A stretch of 64,000 nt of DNA from Xanthobacteraceae bacterium (GTDB taxonomy: Bacteria > Pseudomonadota > Alphaproteobacteria > Rhizobiales > Xanthobacteraceae), in the NCBI GenBank assembly GCA_019746135.1, contig JAIESI010000160.1, positions 1 to 64,000 on the forward strand, read 5' to 3'. A model generated the notes under the pieces. The model was not told the origin of the DNA. It did not search any database and was given only the letters and a program-made list of their open reading frames with translations. The translations under genes and the position numbers were made by a program. This document shows, piece after piece, positions 38,088 to 47,042 of this stretch. How positions within the stretch are numbered: the first letter of the stretch is position 1; every line of letters starts with the position of its first letter.

Positions 38088-39024
38088 GGACGGTCCCCAC
38101 AACGATGCATGGAAAGGGCTTCTCGCTCCCTGCTTCCGTGTCATCGACGAGGTGGTGCGCGAGCGGCAGGTCGCGTTTCCGATCCACGTCGGCGGCGGTT
38201 CGATGCTGCTCCGCAGGTACAGGCATCGCAAGAGCCGTGACCTCGACCTGTTCGTGACCGACGCGCAACTGGTCCGCTGGTGTTCGCCGCGCTTCAACGC
38301 CGCCGCGGCCGACCTCTTCCCCGACTACGGTGAAGAGGCTGCGGCCGTGAAGCTGATGATCGGCATGCAGGAGATCGACATCATCGCCGCCGCGCCGATC
38401 CTCACGGAACACGCGGTCGAAGAGGTCGAACTGGGCGGGAGAAAGGTGATCGTCGAGCGTCCGCGGGAGATCGTCGCGAAGAAGGTCATGTACCGCGGGA
38501 GGACCTTCCAGACGCGCGACGTCTTCGACCTCGCATGCGTGGCGACTGCGGAGCCGGAAGAGGTCGCCGCCGTGCTGTCCGGGCTGACGCCGGCGCACCT
38601 GGACGATCTCGAAGCCCGCCTCCGGGAGATGGAGCCCGTCATCGGGAAGGAATTGAGCGACAAGGTCGAAGCGTATCCGGAGTTCGCTCCGGTCGTCGAC
38701 GGCTGCTATGCGATCGCCCGTGGCGTGGCTCAGGCCTGGCGCGAGGCGCTCGTTCCCAAGGTCGAGGTGCCGCCCTATCCCCGGGATACACACCGCGCGC
38801 TCTTCTCGAAGGACGGACGTACGGTCGTCATCAAGGAATGGGACCCCGTGCAATCGCGTTTCGACCAGATCGGGAATGTGCTCGGGCCGGCGAAGGTCGG
38901 TCCCGAGGGATCGACGTTCATGATCGGCGGCGTGACGATGCCGCACGAAGCTTGGGAAAAACGGCCGGAGGTGATCGCCGCAAAGCACGCCGTCGAAACC
39001 AGGCCCACGCCGAAGCGGCGCTGA
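38071..39024 (+). CDS. Nucleotidyl transferase AbiEii/AbiGii toxin-family-like protein
   Basis: 'IHVGGGSMLLRRYRHRKSRDLDLFVTDAQ' (GG/S...DxDxF nucleotidyltransferase signature), 'REIVAKKVMYRGRTFQTRDVFDLACV'. Confidence 0.8.
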   Translation: MPYPVEDGPHNDAWKGLLAPCFRVIDEVVRERQVAFPIHVGGGSMLLRRYRHRKSRDLDLFVTDAQLVRWCSPRFNAAAADLFPDYGEEAAAVKLMIGMQEIDIIAAAPILTEHAVEEVELGGRKVIVERPREIVAKKVMYRGRTFQTRDVFDLACVATAEPEEVAAVLSGLTPAHLDDLEARLREMEPVIGKELSDKVEAYPEFAPVVDGCYAIARGVAQAWREALVPKVEVPPYPRDTHRALFSKDGRTVVIKEWDPVQSRFDQIGNVLGPAKVGPEGSTFMIGGVTMPHEAWEKRPEVIAAKHAVETRPTPKRR

Positions 39025-39135
39025 TTTTCGGTCCTGATGTTGGCGACCTTGGCGAATTTGTCGCTTTCCGAACGCACAAAGTCGCTCGCCGGCGGAAGGC
39101 GTGGAATGAAGCCTGCTCTTCGACGTCAGTGTACG

Positions 39136-39699
39136 TCAGCTGACTTCAACTTCGGCGTAGACTTCCGACAGAGACAATTCGATGCCAAGCGCCGCGATCG
39201 TGACGACGGCCTCGCGGCCCTGGAGGATTCCGGGGCCGGCTGAGAATTCACCGCGCTCCGACCGCACCCACGTCCATGCTTTCACCTCGTCCTGTGAAAA
39301 CACCAGATAAGCCGCGAGCCCAGCCAGCCGCAGATACTCGGCGGCTTTGTCGCCGAGATCGATCCCGGCTGTCGATGGCGAGAGCACCTCGACGAGAAGA
39401 ACAGGCGCGGTTGCCGTGCGGTCTCCGCCGGGGCCACCGGCTCGATCGACCACGATGTCCGGATATCGAAGCGTCTCCGCTTCGGCATCGAGGCCGAATT
39501 CGGCGATCACCGACCACTGTTTCCGATCAAGCCGATGGCTCAGTGCAAGAAACAGGTTGCCCGCAATGAGGCCGTGGTTGCGCGATCCCCCCACCATCAT
39601 GACGACGCGCCCTTTCACAAGCTCGAAGCGGCCGTCTTGGCGTTCCACCCAGTCGAGGAACGCAGCCTTGTCCAAGCGTGCCGGCAGCTGAACGTTCAT
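39136..39699 (-). CDS. Uma2-family endonuclease (DUF820)
   Basis: 'RYPDIVVDRAGG...APVLLVEVLSPSTAGIDLGDKAAEYLRLAGLAAYLVFSQDE'. Confidence 0.85.
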   Translation of the reverse strand: MNVQLPARLDKAAFLDWVERQDGRFELVKGRVVMMVGGSRNHGLIAGNLFLALSHRLDRKQWSVIAEFGLDAEAETLRYPDIVVDRAGGPGGDRTATAPVLLVEVLSPSTAGIDLGDKAAEYLRLAGLAAYLVFSQDEVKAWTWVRSERGEFSAGPGILQGREAVVTIAALGIELSLSEVYAEVEVS

Positions 39700-39795
39700 G
39701 GCTACCTCTCGCCTATAGTATAGAAGGCCGTGGCGATGAAAAAAGGGCGTGCCGGACCGCGCCCGCGGGCCTGCTCTTCGAATCTTTCGGGCGCA

Positions 39796-42564
39796 TCAAC
39801 CCGTATTGCGGAGCCCGGCGGCGATTCCGTTGATGGAATTGAGGATCCCGCGGCGGGTCGTTTCATCCTGTGCGCCGTCTCGCCAGCGGCGGATCAGCTC
39901 GACCTGCAGATGGTTCAGGGGTGCAATATAGGGGAAGCGGTGACGGATCGAGCGCGCGAGCGCCGGGTTGTCGGCAAGCCGTTCCTGCGTGCCGGTGATC
40001 TCGTTGAGCGCCTTGACGGTCCGCGTCCACTCGGACTCCAGCACGCCGAACAGCCGTCGCGCCATTTCGCGGTCGGGGACGAGCTCGGCGTAGCGGCGGG
40101 CCAGGGCCAGGTCTGTCTTCGCCAGCGCCATGTCCATGTTCGACAACAGCGCGCGAAAGAACGGCCAGTCGCGATACATCTGCTGCAGCAATGTCATGCC
40201 CGGCTCCGGCGCCTCGGCCAGCAGCGCTTCGACGCCCGATCCAAATCCGAACCAGCCCGGCAGGCTGATGCGGGCCTGGCCCCAGGAAAAGCTCCAGGGA
40301 ATCGCCCGGAGATCCTCGATGCGCCGGCTCGCCCGGCGTGAGGCCGGACGCGAGCCGATATTGAGCTCGGCAATTTCGGCAATCGGCGTGGCGCTGAAGA
40401 AATAGTCGACGAACTCCGGCGTCTCATAGACCAGCGCCCGATAGGTCGCCGTGCTCACGTCCGAGATGCGTCCGGCCGTGGCGATGAATTCGTCCGGGAC
40501 CGCGTAGTTGCTCTCGAGCAGCGTCGCTTCGAGCACCGCCGCGACCAGCGCTTCGAGGTTGCGTCGTCCGATGTCCGGATTGGCGTATTTGGAGGCGATG
40601 ACCTCGCCCTGCTCGGTGAGCCGCAACTGTCCCTTCACCGTTCCCGGCGGCTGGGCCAGGATCGCCTGGTAGCTCGGACCGCCGCCGCGACCCACGGTTC
40701 CGCCGCGCCCATGGAACAGCCGCAGCACGATGCCGTCGGACTTCGCGAACAACTCGGCGAGCGCCGTGGAGGCGCGATAGAGCTCCCAGTTGCTGGTGAA
40801 GAAGCCGCCGTCCTTGTTGCTGTCCGAATAGCCGAGCATGATCTCCTGGTGCCCGCCCGAGGCGCGCACCAGATCGCTGACGCCGGGCAGGGCATGGAAA
40901 TCACGCATGATCGGCGTTGCGCTGCGCAGGTCGCGGATCGTCTCGAACAGCGGGACGACAAGCAGCGCTGCCGACGTCCCTTCGTCGCCGAACACACCGC
41001 GCATCAGCGCGCATTCCTTCTGCAGGAGCAGCACCTCGAGCAGGTCGCTGACCGCTTCGGTGTGGCTGATGACATACTGGCGGATGCTGTCCGGGCCGAG
41101 CAGGGCGCGCAAATCACGCGCCGCGTTGAACACTGCAAGCTCGCCGTCGGTGCGATCCGAATAGGCAATGCCGGGAATGCGCAGCGGACGCGGGTCGCGC
41201 AGCAGGCGGAGCAGCAGGATCTGCTTCCCGGCCTCGTCGAGCTTGGCATAGTCGGGCGTGACTCGCGCCACGCTCAGGAGCTCGGCAACCGTCTCCTCGT
41301 GGCGGTCGGAGTTCTGCCGAAGATCGACCGTGGCGAGATGGAAGCCGAACACCTGCACCGAGCGGCGCAGCGGTGCAAGCCGCCCCGACACCAGCGCCGC
41401 GCCGTGGTGCGCGCGCAATGACGCTTCGATCACGGCCAGATCGGCTTGAAACTCGTCGGCGCTCTCGTAAGGCTCGGCGGGCGTCACCGCCTGCCGCAAC
41501 GCGGTGGCACCGGTCAGCTTCTCGAGCGTTGCCGCGAGGCGCCCGTAGATGCCGACGATGGCGCGGCGATAAGGCACATCCTGTCGATGCGGATTGGTGT
41601 CGCCCGACCGATCGGCCAGTGCGGCGAGCGCGTCGGTGCAGCCGACCAGCAGCTGCGACATCGAGAGCTCTGCTCCTAGCTCATGCACCTCCGCCAGATA
41701 GTGCCGCAGCGCGATCTCGCTTTGCTGCCGGAATGCCTCCTTCAGTGTCCCGGCGTCGACGTTGGGATTGCCGTCGCGATCGCCGCCGATCCAGGAGCCC
41801 ATGCGAAAGAACGGCGCGATAGGGTAGCCCTCGCAGAGCTCTTCGAGTTCGGCGTAGAGGCGGGGTATCTCGCGAAGCAGGGTCGTGTGGTAGTAGCTCA
41901 GCGCGTTCTCGATCTCGTCGCGGACCGTCAGGCTGACAAATCTCAAGAGGCGGGTCTGCCACATCTGCACCACGCGCGCCTTCAGCAGCGCCTCGTTGTC
42001 CTGCCGCTCGCGATCGCTCCGCAAATGCTCCCGTTCGCTGAGCAGCCGCGCAACCGAGTTCTCGGCATCGAGCAGGGTCTTTCGCCTGGCTTCGGTCGGA
42101 TGGGCCGTGAGCACAGGCGAGACGACGCTTTGCGCGAGCGCGCGCGAGACGGCGGCCGGCGAGTGTCCCGCCTGCTTCAGCAGGTTGCCGGTGGATGCAA
42201 GGCTGCCCGCCTGATCGCGCGATGAGGCATCCTGTTCATGCGCCTCGCGGCGGCGGATGTAGTGCCGGTCTTCGGCGATGTTCGCCAGGTGCGAGAAATA
42301 GCTGAACGCGCGGACCACCAGAACGGCTTCTTCGCTCGTCAGCGCGCGCAGCAGGGCATCGAGCGCGCGGCCGGCTTCGACATCGGCGTCCCGCTCGAAT
42401 GCGACGCTGAGGCGGCGGACTTTCTCGATCCGCTCGAAGACCGCGTCACCCTCCTGTTCGCGGATGGTCGTTCCGAGAATCTGTCCGAGCAGCCGGATGT
42501 CCTCGATCAGGGGAGCGTCCTTCGAGGCTTCGCGTTTCGGCAACGTGGTGTTGGGCGGGCCGGT
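39796..42564 (-). CDS. ppc: Phosphoenolpyruvate carboxylase
   Basis: '[15 protein letters not shown]', '[14 protein letters not shown]', '[19 protein letters not shown]', '[15 protein letters not shown]'. Confidence 0.96.
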   Translation of the reverse strand, partial: TGPPNTTLPKREASKDAPLIEDIRLLGQILGTTIREQEGDAVFERIEKVRRLSVAFERDADVEAGRALDALLRALTSEEAVLVVRAFSYFSHLANIAEDRHYIRRREAHEQDASSRDQAGSLASTGNLLKQAGHSPAAVSRALAQSVVSPVLTAHPTEARRKTLLDAENSVARLLSEREHLRSDRERQDNEALLKARVVQMWQTRLLRFVSLTVRDEIENALSYYHTTLLREIPRLYAELEELCEGYPIAPFFRMGSWIGGDRDGNPNVDAGTLKEAFRQQSEIALRHYLAEVHELGAELSMSQLLVGCTDALAALADRSGDTNPHRQDVPYRRAIVGIYGRLAATLEKLTGATALRQAVTPAEPYESADEFQADLAVIEASLRAHHGAALVSGRLAPLRRSVQVFGFHLATVDLRQNSDRHEETVAELLSVARVTPDYAKLDEAGKQILLLRLLRDPRPLRIPGIAYSDRTDGELAVFNAARDLRALLGPDSIRQYVISHTEAVSDLLEVLLLQKECALMRGVFGDEGTSAALLVVPLFETIRDLRSATPIMRDFHALPGVSDLVRASGGHQEIMLGYSDSNKDGGFFTSNWELYRASTALAELFAKSDGIVLRLFHGRGGTVGRGGGPSYQAILAQPPGTVKGQLRLTEQGEVIASKYANPDIGRRNLEALVAAVLEATLLESNYAVPDEFIATAGRISDVSTATYRALVYETPEFVDYFFSATPIAEIAELNIGSRPASRRASRRIEDLRAIPWSFSWGQARISLPGWFGFGSGVEALLAEAPEPGMTLLQQMYRDWPFFRALLSNMDMALAKTDLALARRYAELVPDREMARRLFGVLESEWTRTVKALNEITGTQERLADNPALARSIRHRFPYIAPLNHLQVELIRRWRDGAQDETTRRGILNSINGIAAGLRNTG

Positions 42565-43027
42565 CATTGCGGACGCCGATAGCACGGCTTGCCCGATTTT
42601 CCGAGGGGCGGGGTATGTTTCGCGCGTTGTAGCACCCGGTCAGTCCGGGACGGCGCGAAGCGCCGGGTTCGGAATCCAGAGCCATTGCGCATGCTCTATA
42701 TTATTGACAGCAGAGATGGCTGGCACTGGCGCCGGTTCCGAAACGCCCGCATGGAGGGACTCAGGCGAAGCATTGCTTCGCACCATGGACAAGTTCAAAT
42801 TTGCTGACGTGTGGGATCAAATTTCGGCAGCCAGGGATCAGCTTTTCCCCAGCACGGCGAAGAAGACCATGGCCGACACGCTCCGAAAATTCCTGAAAAA
42901 GAAACTTGGGCAGGGCCCAGGAAAGGAAGCTGCGAAATCTGCATGCGAACCAGCGAGACGCGCTTTGGGCGTCTCGCTGCGCTTCTTTGGAATCGGATTG
43001 GGAAGTTCGACACCACACTATTCGGAT

Positions 43028-43060
43028 TTGACGGTTCGGCTAATCTGGCTATAATCTGGC
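43028..43060 (+). promoter_or_regulatory. Near-consensus sigma70-type promoter with overlapping 9-bp direct repeats
   Basis: TTGACG (43028-43033), 16-bp spacer, TATAAT (43050-43055); TAATCTGGC repeated at 43041-43049 and 43052-43060. Confidence 0.7.
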
Positions 43061-43064
43061 CAGA

Positions 43065-43358
43065 ATGCCTTTTGCCATCGTCCTCGCTCCAGAAGCCGCC
43101 GACGACCTCAGAAGGTTGCGGGCGAATGTCCGGGCGACGGTGCGGACTGCCCTCGAAACGCATCTGAGGCATGAGCCGGAGAAAACGAGCCGCAGCCGGG
43201 TCAAGCGGTTGCGGGGGCTGCTCCGGCCGCAGTACCGGCTACGCGTTGGTGAGGTTCGGGTGTTCTATGACGTTTCCGGCGCGACCGTCGAAATCTTGGC
43301 GATCGTGGCCAAATCGGAGGCCGAGTCATGGCTCGCACAGTTCGCAGATCCGGAGTGA
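43065..43358 (+). CDS. Type II toxin, RelE/ParE family
   Basis: 'MPFAIVLAPEAADDLRRLRANVRATVRTALETHL...RLRVGEVRVFYDVSGATVEILAIVAKSEAESWL'. Confidence 0.9.
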   Translation: MPFAIVLAPEAADDLRRLRANVRATVRTALETHLRHEPEKTSRSRVKRLRGLLRPQYRLRVGEVRVFYDVSGATVEILAIVAKSEAESWLAQFADPE

Positions 43359-43603
43359 AAGAAGTTCCACTGTCCGAAATCAAGGACGATCTGTCTCGGT
43401 TTCTTCGAGAGGCGGAGACGCAGGAGATCGTCATTACCCGCCACGGCAAGCCGGCCGGCGTGCTGATCGGTTTCGAGTCCGAGGAGGACTGGTTCGAATA
43501 CCGTCTCGAGCACGATCCCCGCTTCTTGCGCCGCATCGAGCAGGCACGGAACAGCCTGCGCGCGGGGCGGGGCATCAGTCTCGAAGACGTTGTACCGGAA
43601 TAG
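43328..43603 (+). CDS. Type II antitoxin, Phd/YefM family
   Basis: 'KEVPLSEIKDDLSRFLREAETQEIVITRHGKPAGVLIGFESEEDWFEYRL'; overlaps toxin by 31 bp. Confidence 0.9.
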   Translation: MARTVRRSGVKEVPLSEIKDDLSRFLREAETQEIVITRHGKPAGVLIGFESEEDWFEYRLEHDPRFLRRIEQARNSLRAGRGISLEDVVPE

Positions 43604-44045
43604 TGCGCCGCGGCGCACAGCCGTCGGAGCACGCGCGATAGAACGCCAGGCCACCAATTTTGGGGTCAGAAGTTCGAATTCCGCCATCAAGATGCGTTGT
43701 TTCGACTGGAGGTCCGTTCAACTTCTTCCCCGACCCTACGGCTGCGGCTATCGGTAGAGCGCCAATGACATGTGGGGGGGGGGCGAATGCTGACGGGCGA
43801 GCGCCGGGTCGAACCGGTGCAGCCATGGCCAGTCTCCGCACGCTTGAGGCCGGAAGCGGTCAAGCATTCTGCCTTGTCAACGCAAGAAGAATACCGGCCT
43901 TCGCAGCAGCGATTGGTGTCGCCGCGCTCGGGGCTGATGGGTTGACTCCTGCGGTCTGTTCTTTATTTGTTCTATTCATCCTGCTTAGTCGAGGGGCTCA
44001 ACCGGTGGGAACCATTGGCAGAAGCAGGTGCGGCGCCTGCGCGTC

Positions 44046-44353
44046 CGGCCGATCCAACCGGACTCTCGGGGCGCCTCGGGACCCCGTCTCGCGGGCACTA
44101 CGACCCCGCGCGCAGGGAGCTCTGCTGGACTGCCGGGTGAAAGCGCCAGTAACCCGGCAGGGAAGCACGGCCTGAGGTGTGTGAGGCGAGGCCTCACGAA
44201 AACGCCGTGGTGGAGCGCCGAAAGGCGAGGGTCTCCGATCGCAAGGGGACTCGAACACGCCCGAAGGCGTGTTCTCCGGGCCGCACGCAACCGCCCGGAG
44301 GGGTTCGCAAAACCCCTGCGCCTTTCGGCGCTCCGCTCCCCTCTTCAAGAGGG
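44046..44353. repeat. Array of consecutive intergenic hairpins (candidate structured RNA or repeat cluster)
   Basis: Perfect stems in series, e.g. CTGCCGGGT/ACCCGGCAG, GTGAGGC-GAG-GCCTCAC, CGCC-GAAA-GGCG, GAACACGCC-CGAA-GGCGTGTTC, TCCGGG/CCCGGA, AGGGGTT-CGCAA-AACCCCT, GCGCC-TTTC-GGCGC, CCCTCTT-C-AAGAGGG. Confidence 0.7.
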
Positions 44354-44425
44354 TGAGCAACGCGAAAGAGCTTCGCAAATCCCGGGCGCAAGACGCCGCG
44401 GCAACGAGGGCCAATGCCCGCACGT

Positions 44426-45412
44426 CTAAATCTTCGACAGCTCGTAGGTCGGCTTGGCGAACATCTCGTCCAGCGCCACCTGCCGCACCGACAATCCCTG
44501 CTTGAACGAATACCGCGCCAGCGTCTCCAGCGGCAGCTTGTTCTCATGTGCGCCATACGACCAGTAGTCCTCGCCCATCACCTTGCGCGCATGATCGTAG
44601 GCGTAGACCGGCCACGGCAGCGTCGCGTGCAGATGCCCGATCTGGCCGAGCTCGTGCAGGCACAGCGCCTTGGCCTTCAGGTACGCCTTGTAGACGCTGA
44701 CCGCGACCCACGGATATTTCTCGACGATCGATTTGCGGATGCCGATGGCGTGCATGATCGGGAACAGCTTGGTCTTTTTGAAATACGCCTCTTCGGCCGC
44801 CGGATAATCCGCAAACAGCCGTCCGACGTTCGGCGCGCCTTGCAGAAAGCACGACGGCGCGCGCGCGCTCAGCAGCCCGTCGATCTCGCCCTTGGCCAGC
44901 ATGTCGGAGATCGTCCGGTCGGCCGGAACGGGCTTGATGTCGATGTCCGGCGGCAGCGTGATCTTGGCGCGCTCCTCGCGGCCGGGCTCTTCCAGCCCGC
45001 CGCGCCGCCATTTGATGTCGCGTGGAGCCACGCCGTATTCGTCCTCGAGCATGCCGCGCACCCAGACGTTCGCCGTCATCTGGTATTCGGGCAGGCCGAT
45101 GGTCTTTCCCTTCAGGTCGGCCGGCGTCTTGATGCGGTCGGTGCGCACGTAGACGCTGGAATGCCGGAACAGCCGCGACACGAAGGCCGGAATGGCGACG
45201 TAGTGGTTGTCGCCGCGCGACAGCGTCACGAGGTAGCTGCTCATCGATATCTCGGTGACGTCGAACTCCTGGAACTTGAATGCGCGATGAAACGATTCCT
45301 CCGGCTCCAGCGCCACCGCCGTCACGTCGCAGCCTTCGATCGGCGCGCGGCCGTCGAACAGCGCCGCGGTGCGGTCGTAGTTGCAGACGGACATGCTGAG
45401 CTCGACGGCCAT
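44426..45412 (-). CDS. 4,5-dihydroxyphthalate decarboxylase-like protein, paralog 2
   Basis: 'MAVELSMSVCNYDRTAALFDGRAPIEGCDVTAVALEPEESFHRAFKFQEFDVTEISMSSYL'. Confidence 0.82.
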   Translation of the reverse strand: MAVELSMSVCNYDRTAALFDGRAPIEGCDVTAVALEPEESFHRAFKFQEFDVTEISMSSYLVTLSRGDNHYVAIPAFVSRLFRHSSVYVRTDRIKTPADLKGKTIGLPEYQMTANVWVRGMLEDEYGVAPRDIKWRRGGLEEPGREERAKITLPPDIDIKPVPADRTISDMLAKGEIDGLLSARAPSCFLQGAPNVGRLFADYPAAEEAYFKKTKLFPIMHAIGIRKSIVEKYPWVAVSVYKAYLKAKALCLHELGQIGHLHATLPWPVYAYDHARKVMGEDYWSYGAHENKLPLETLARYSFKQGLSVRQVALDEMFAKPTYELSKI

Positions 45413-45564
45413 TTTCGTGTCTCCGGAGGTGCAGTGCGGAACGCCGCGGCACCATACCGCAATTGCATGTCCGCCGCGTTGACGGGTGTTTTCGGGGTGG
45501 CGATAGTAGTCTGGCATCGTTCAAAAGCGCACGCCCAAACGCGGGCTTAAGGCACATACCATCC

Positions 45565-46422
45565 ATGAAAATGCCGCCGTTCGAGTACGCCTGCCCCGCG
45601 ACCTTGAACGAAGCCGTGGCGCTGCTCGCCTCCCATGACGGAGAGGCGAAGGCGTTGGCCGGCGGCCAGAGCCTGATGCCGATGATGGCGTTCCGCATGG
45701 CGCGGCCGACGCTCCTGGTCGACCTGCGCAAGCTTTCCGACCTGCGGCAGATCAAGATCGGCGCGGACGGCGTCCGGCTCGGCGCGCTGGTGCGCTGGCG
45801 CGACATCCTCGACGACAAGCGGCTCGACGCCGCGCATCCGCTGCTCAAGGCCGCGGTGTCGCATGTCGCGCACTACCAGATCCGTAACCGCGGCACCTGC
45901 GGCGGCAGCATCGCGCATGCCGATCCGGCCGCCGAGATGCCCGGCATCTGCCAGACCTGTGACGCGGTGATCACCGCCGTCGGCAAAGGCGGATCGCGCA
46001 CCATCAAGGCCGACGACTTTTTCCAGGGCGCGCTGACGACGGCGCTCGAGCCCGACGAGATCATCACCGAGATCCATCTGCCCGCCTGGCCCGCCGCTCG
46101 GCGCTGGGGCTTTCAGGAGTTCGCCCGCCGCCGCGGCGACTTCGCCATGTCGGGTGTCGCGCTCTACTACGATCTCGACGGCGGCAAGGCTGCGAACGCG
46201 CATATCGGCGTGATCGGCGTCGGCGACCGGCAGCAGCGGCTGCCGAAGGCCGAAGCGGCGCTGAACGGCAACGCGGTGAACGACGCTCTCGCCGTCAAGG
46301 TCGGCGAGGCGGCTTCGAGCAACGTCGAGCCGCAGGACGATATCCACGCCAGCGCCGCCTATCGCCGCTCGCTCACCGGCACGCTCACCGAGCGCGCCCT
46401 GCTCGCCGCGGCCGCGAGGTAA
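45565..46422 (+). CDS. Xanthine dehydrogenase family FAD-binding subunit
   Basis: 'FEYACPATLNEAVALLASHDGEAKALAGGQSLMPMMAFRMARPTLLVDL'. Confidence 0.93.
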   Translation: MKMPPFEYACPATLNEAVALLASHDGEAKALAGGQSLMPMMAFRMARPTLLVDLRKLSDLRQIKIGADGVRLGALVRWRDILDDKRLDAAHPLLKAAVSHVAHYQIRNRGTCGGSIAHADPAAEMPGICQTCDAVITAVGKGGSRTIKADDFFQGALTTALEPDEIITEIHLPAWPAARRWGFQEFARRRGDFAMSGVALYYDLDGGKAANAHIGVIGVGDRQQRLPKAEAALNGNAVNDALAVKVGEAASSNVEPQDDIHASAAYRRSLTGTLTERALLAAAAR

Positions 46423-46448
46423 GCGTCATGGCAAAATCTCTCTCCACG

Positions 46449-46549
46449 GTCATTCCGGGGCGCTCGCGAAGCGAGCGAGCCCGGAATCCATACTCCGCAG
46501 CAGTGGTTATGGATTCCGGGTTCGCCGCTTTGCGGCGCCCCGGAATGAC
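46449..46549. repeat. Modular intergenic palindromic repeat (copy R2), cloverleaf-like
   Basis: 15-bp outer arms GTCATTCCGGGGCGC/GCGCCCCGGAATGAC plus inner hairpins CGCTCGC-GAA-GCGAGCG, CCCGGAATCCAT/ATGGATTCCGGG, CGCCGC-TTT-GCGGCG. Confidence 0.9.
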
Positions 46550-46573
46550 CGAGCTGCATCATTGGCGTTTCAC

Positions 46574-47038
46574 ATGACCACCAAATTCGAAGTCAACGGC
46601 AAACAGGTTACGGTCAACGTCGAGCCGCGGCTGACGCTGGCCGATTGCCTGCGTCACGAGCTGCGTCTCACCGGCACCCACGTGGGCTGCGAGCACGGCG
46701 TCTGCGGTGCCTGCACCGTGCTGGTGGACGGCGAGGCGGTGCGCTCCTGCCTCATGCTTGCGGTGCAGGCCGAAGGCTCGAGGATCACGACCGTCGAGGG
46801 GCTTTCCGAAGACGCCGATCTCACGCCGCTGCAAAAGTCCTTCCGCAAGCACCACGCGCTGCAATGCGGCTTCTGCACGCCGGGCTTCATCACCACGGCG
46901 CATGCGCTGCTCACCGAGGAGCCGGACTGCGACGCCGACCGGGTGCGCGAGGTGCTGTCCGGCAACATCTGCCGCTGCACCGGCTATATCGGCATCGTCG
47001 AGGCGGTGCTCGACGCGCGCCAGCATTACAAGAAGTAA
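46574..47038 (+). CDS. (2Fe-2S)-binding subunit of xanthine dehydrogenase family
   Basis: 'CEHGVCGACTVLVDG' and 'CGFCTPGFITTAHALL...NICRCTGYIGIVEAVLDA'. Confidence 0.95.
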   Translation: MTTKFEVNGKQVTVNVEPRLTLADCLRHELRLTGTHVGCEHGVCGACTVLVDGEAVRSCLMLAVQAEGSRITTVEGLSEDADLTPLQKSFRKHHALQCGFCTPGFITTAHALLTEEPDCDADRVREVLSGNICRCTGYIGIVEAVLDARQHYKK

Positions 47039-47042
47039 CGCC

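Noticed and set aside
39136-39699. Uma2 gene as transposon cargo
   Set aside because: No inverted repeats or transposase seen around it; Uma2 genes are common singletons.
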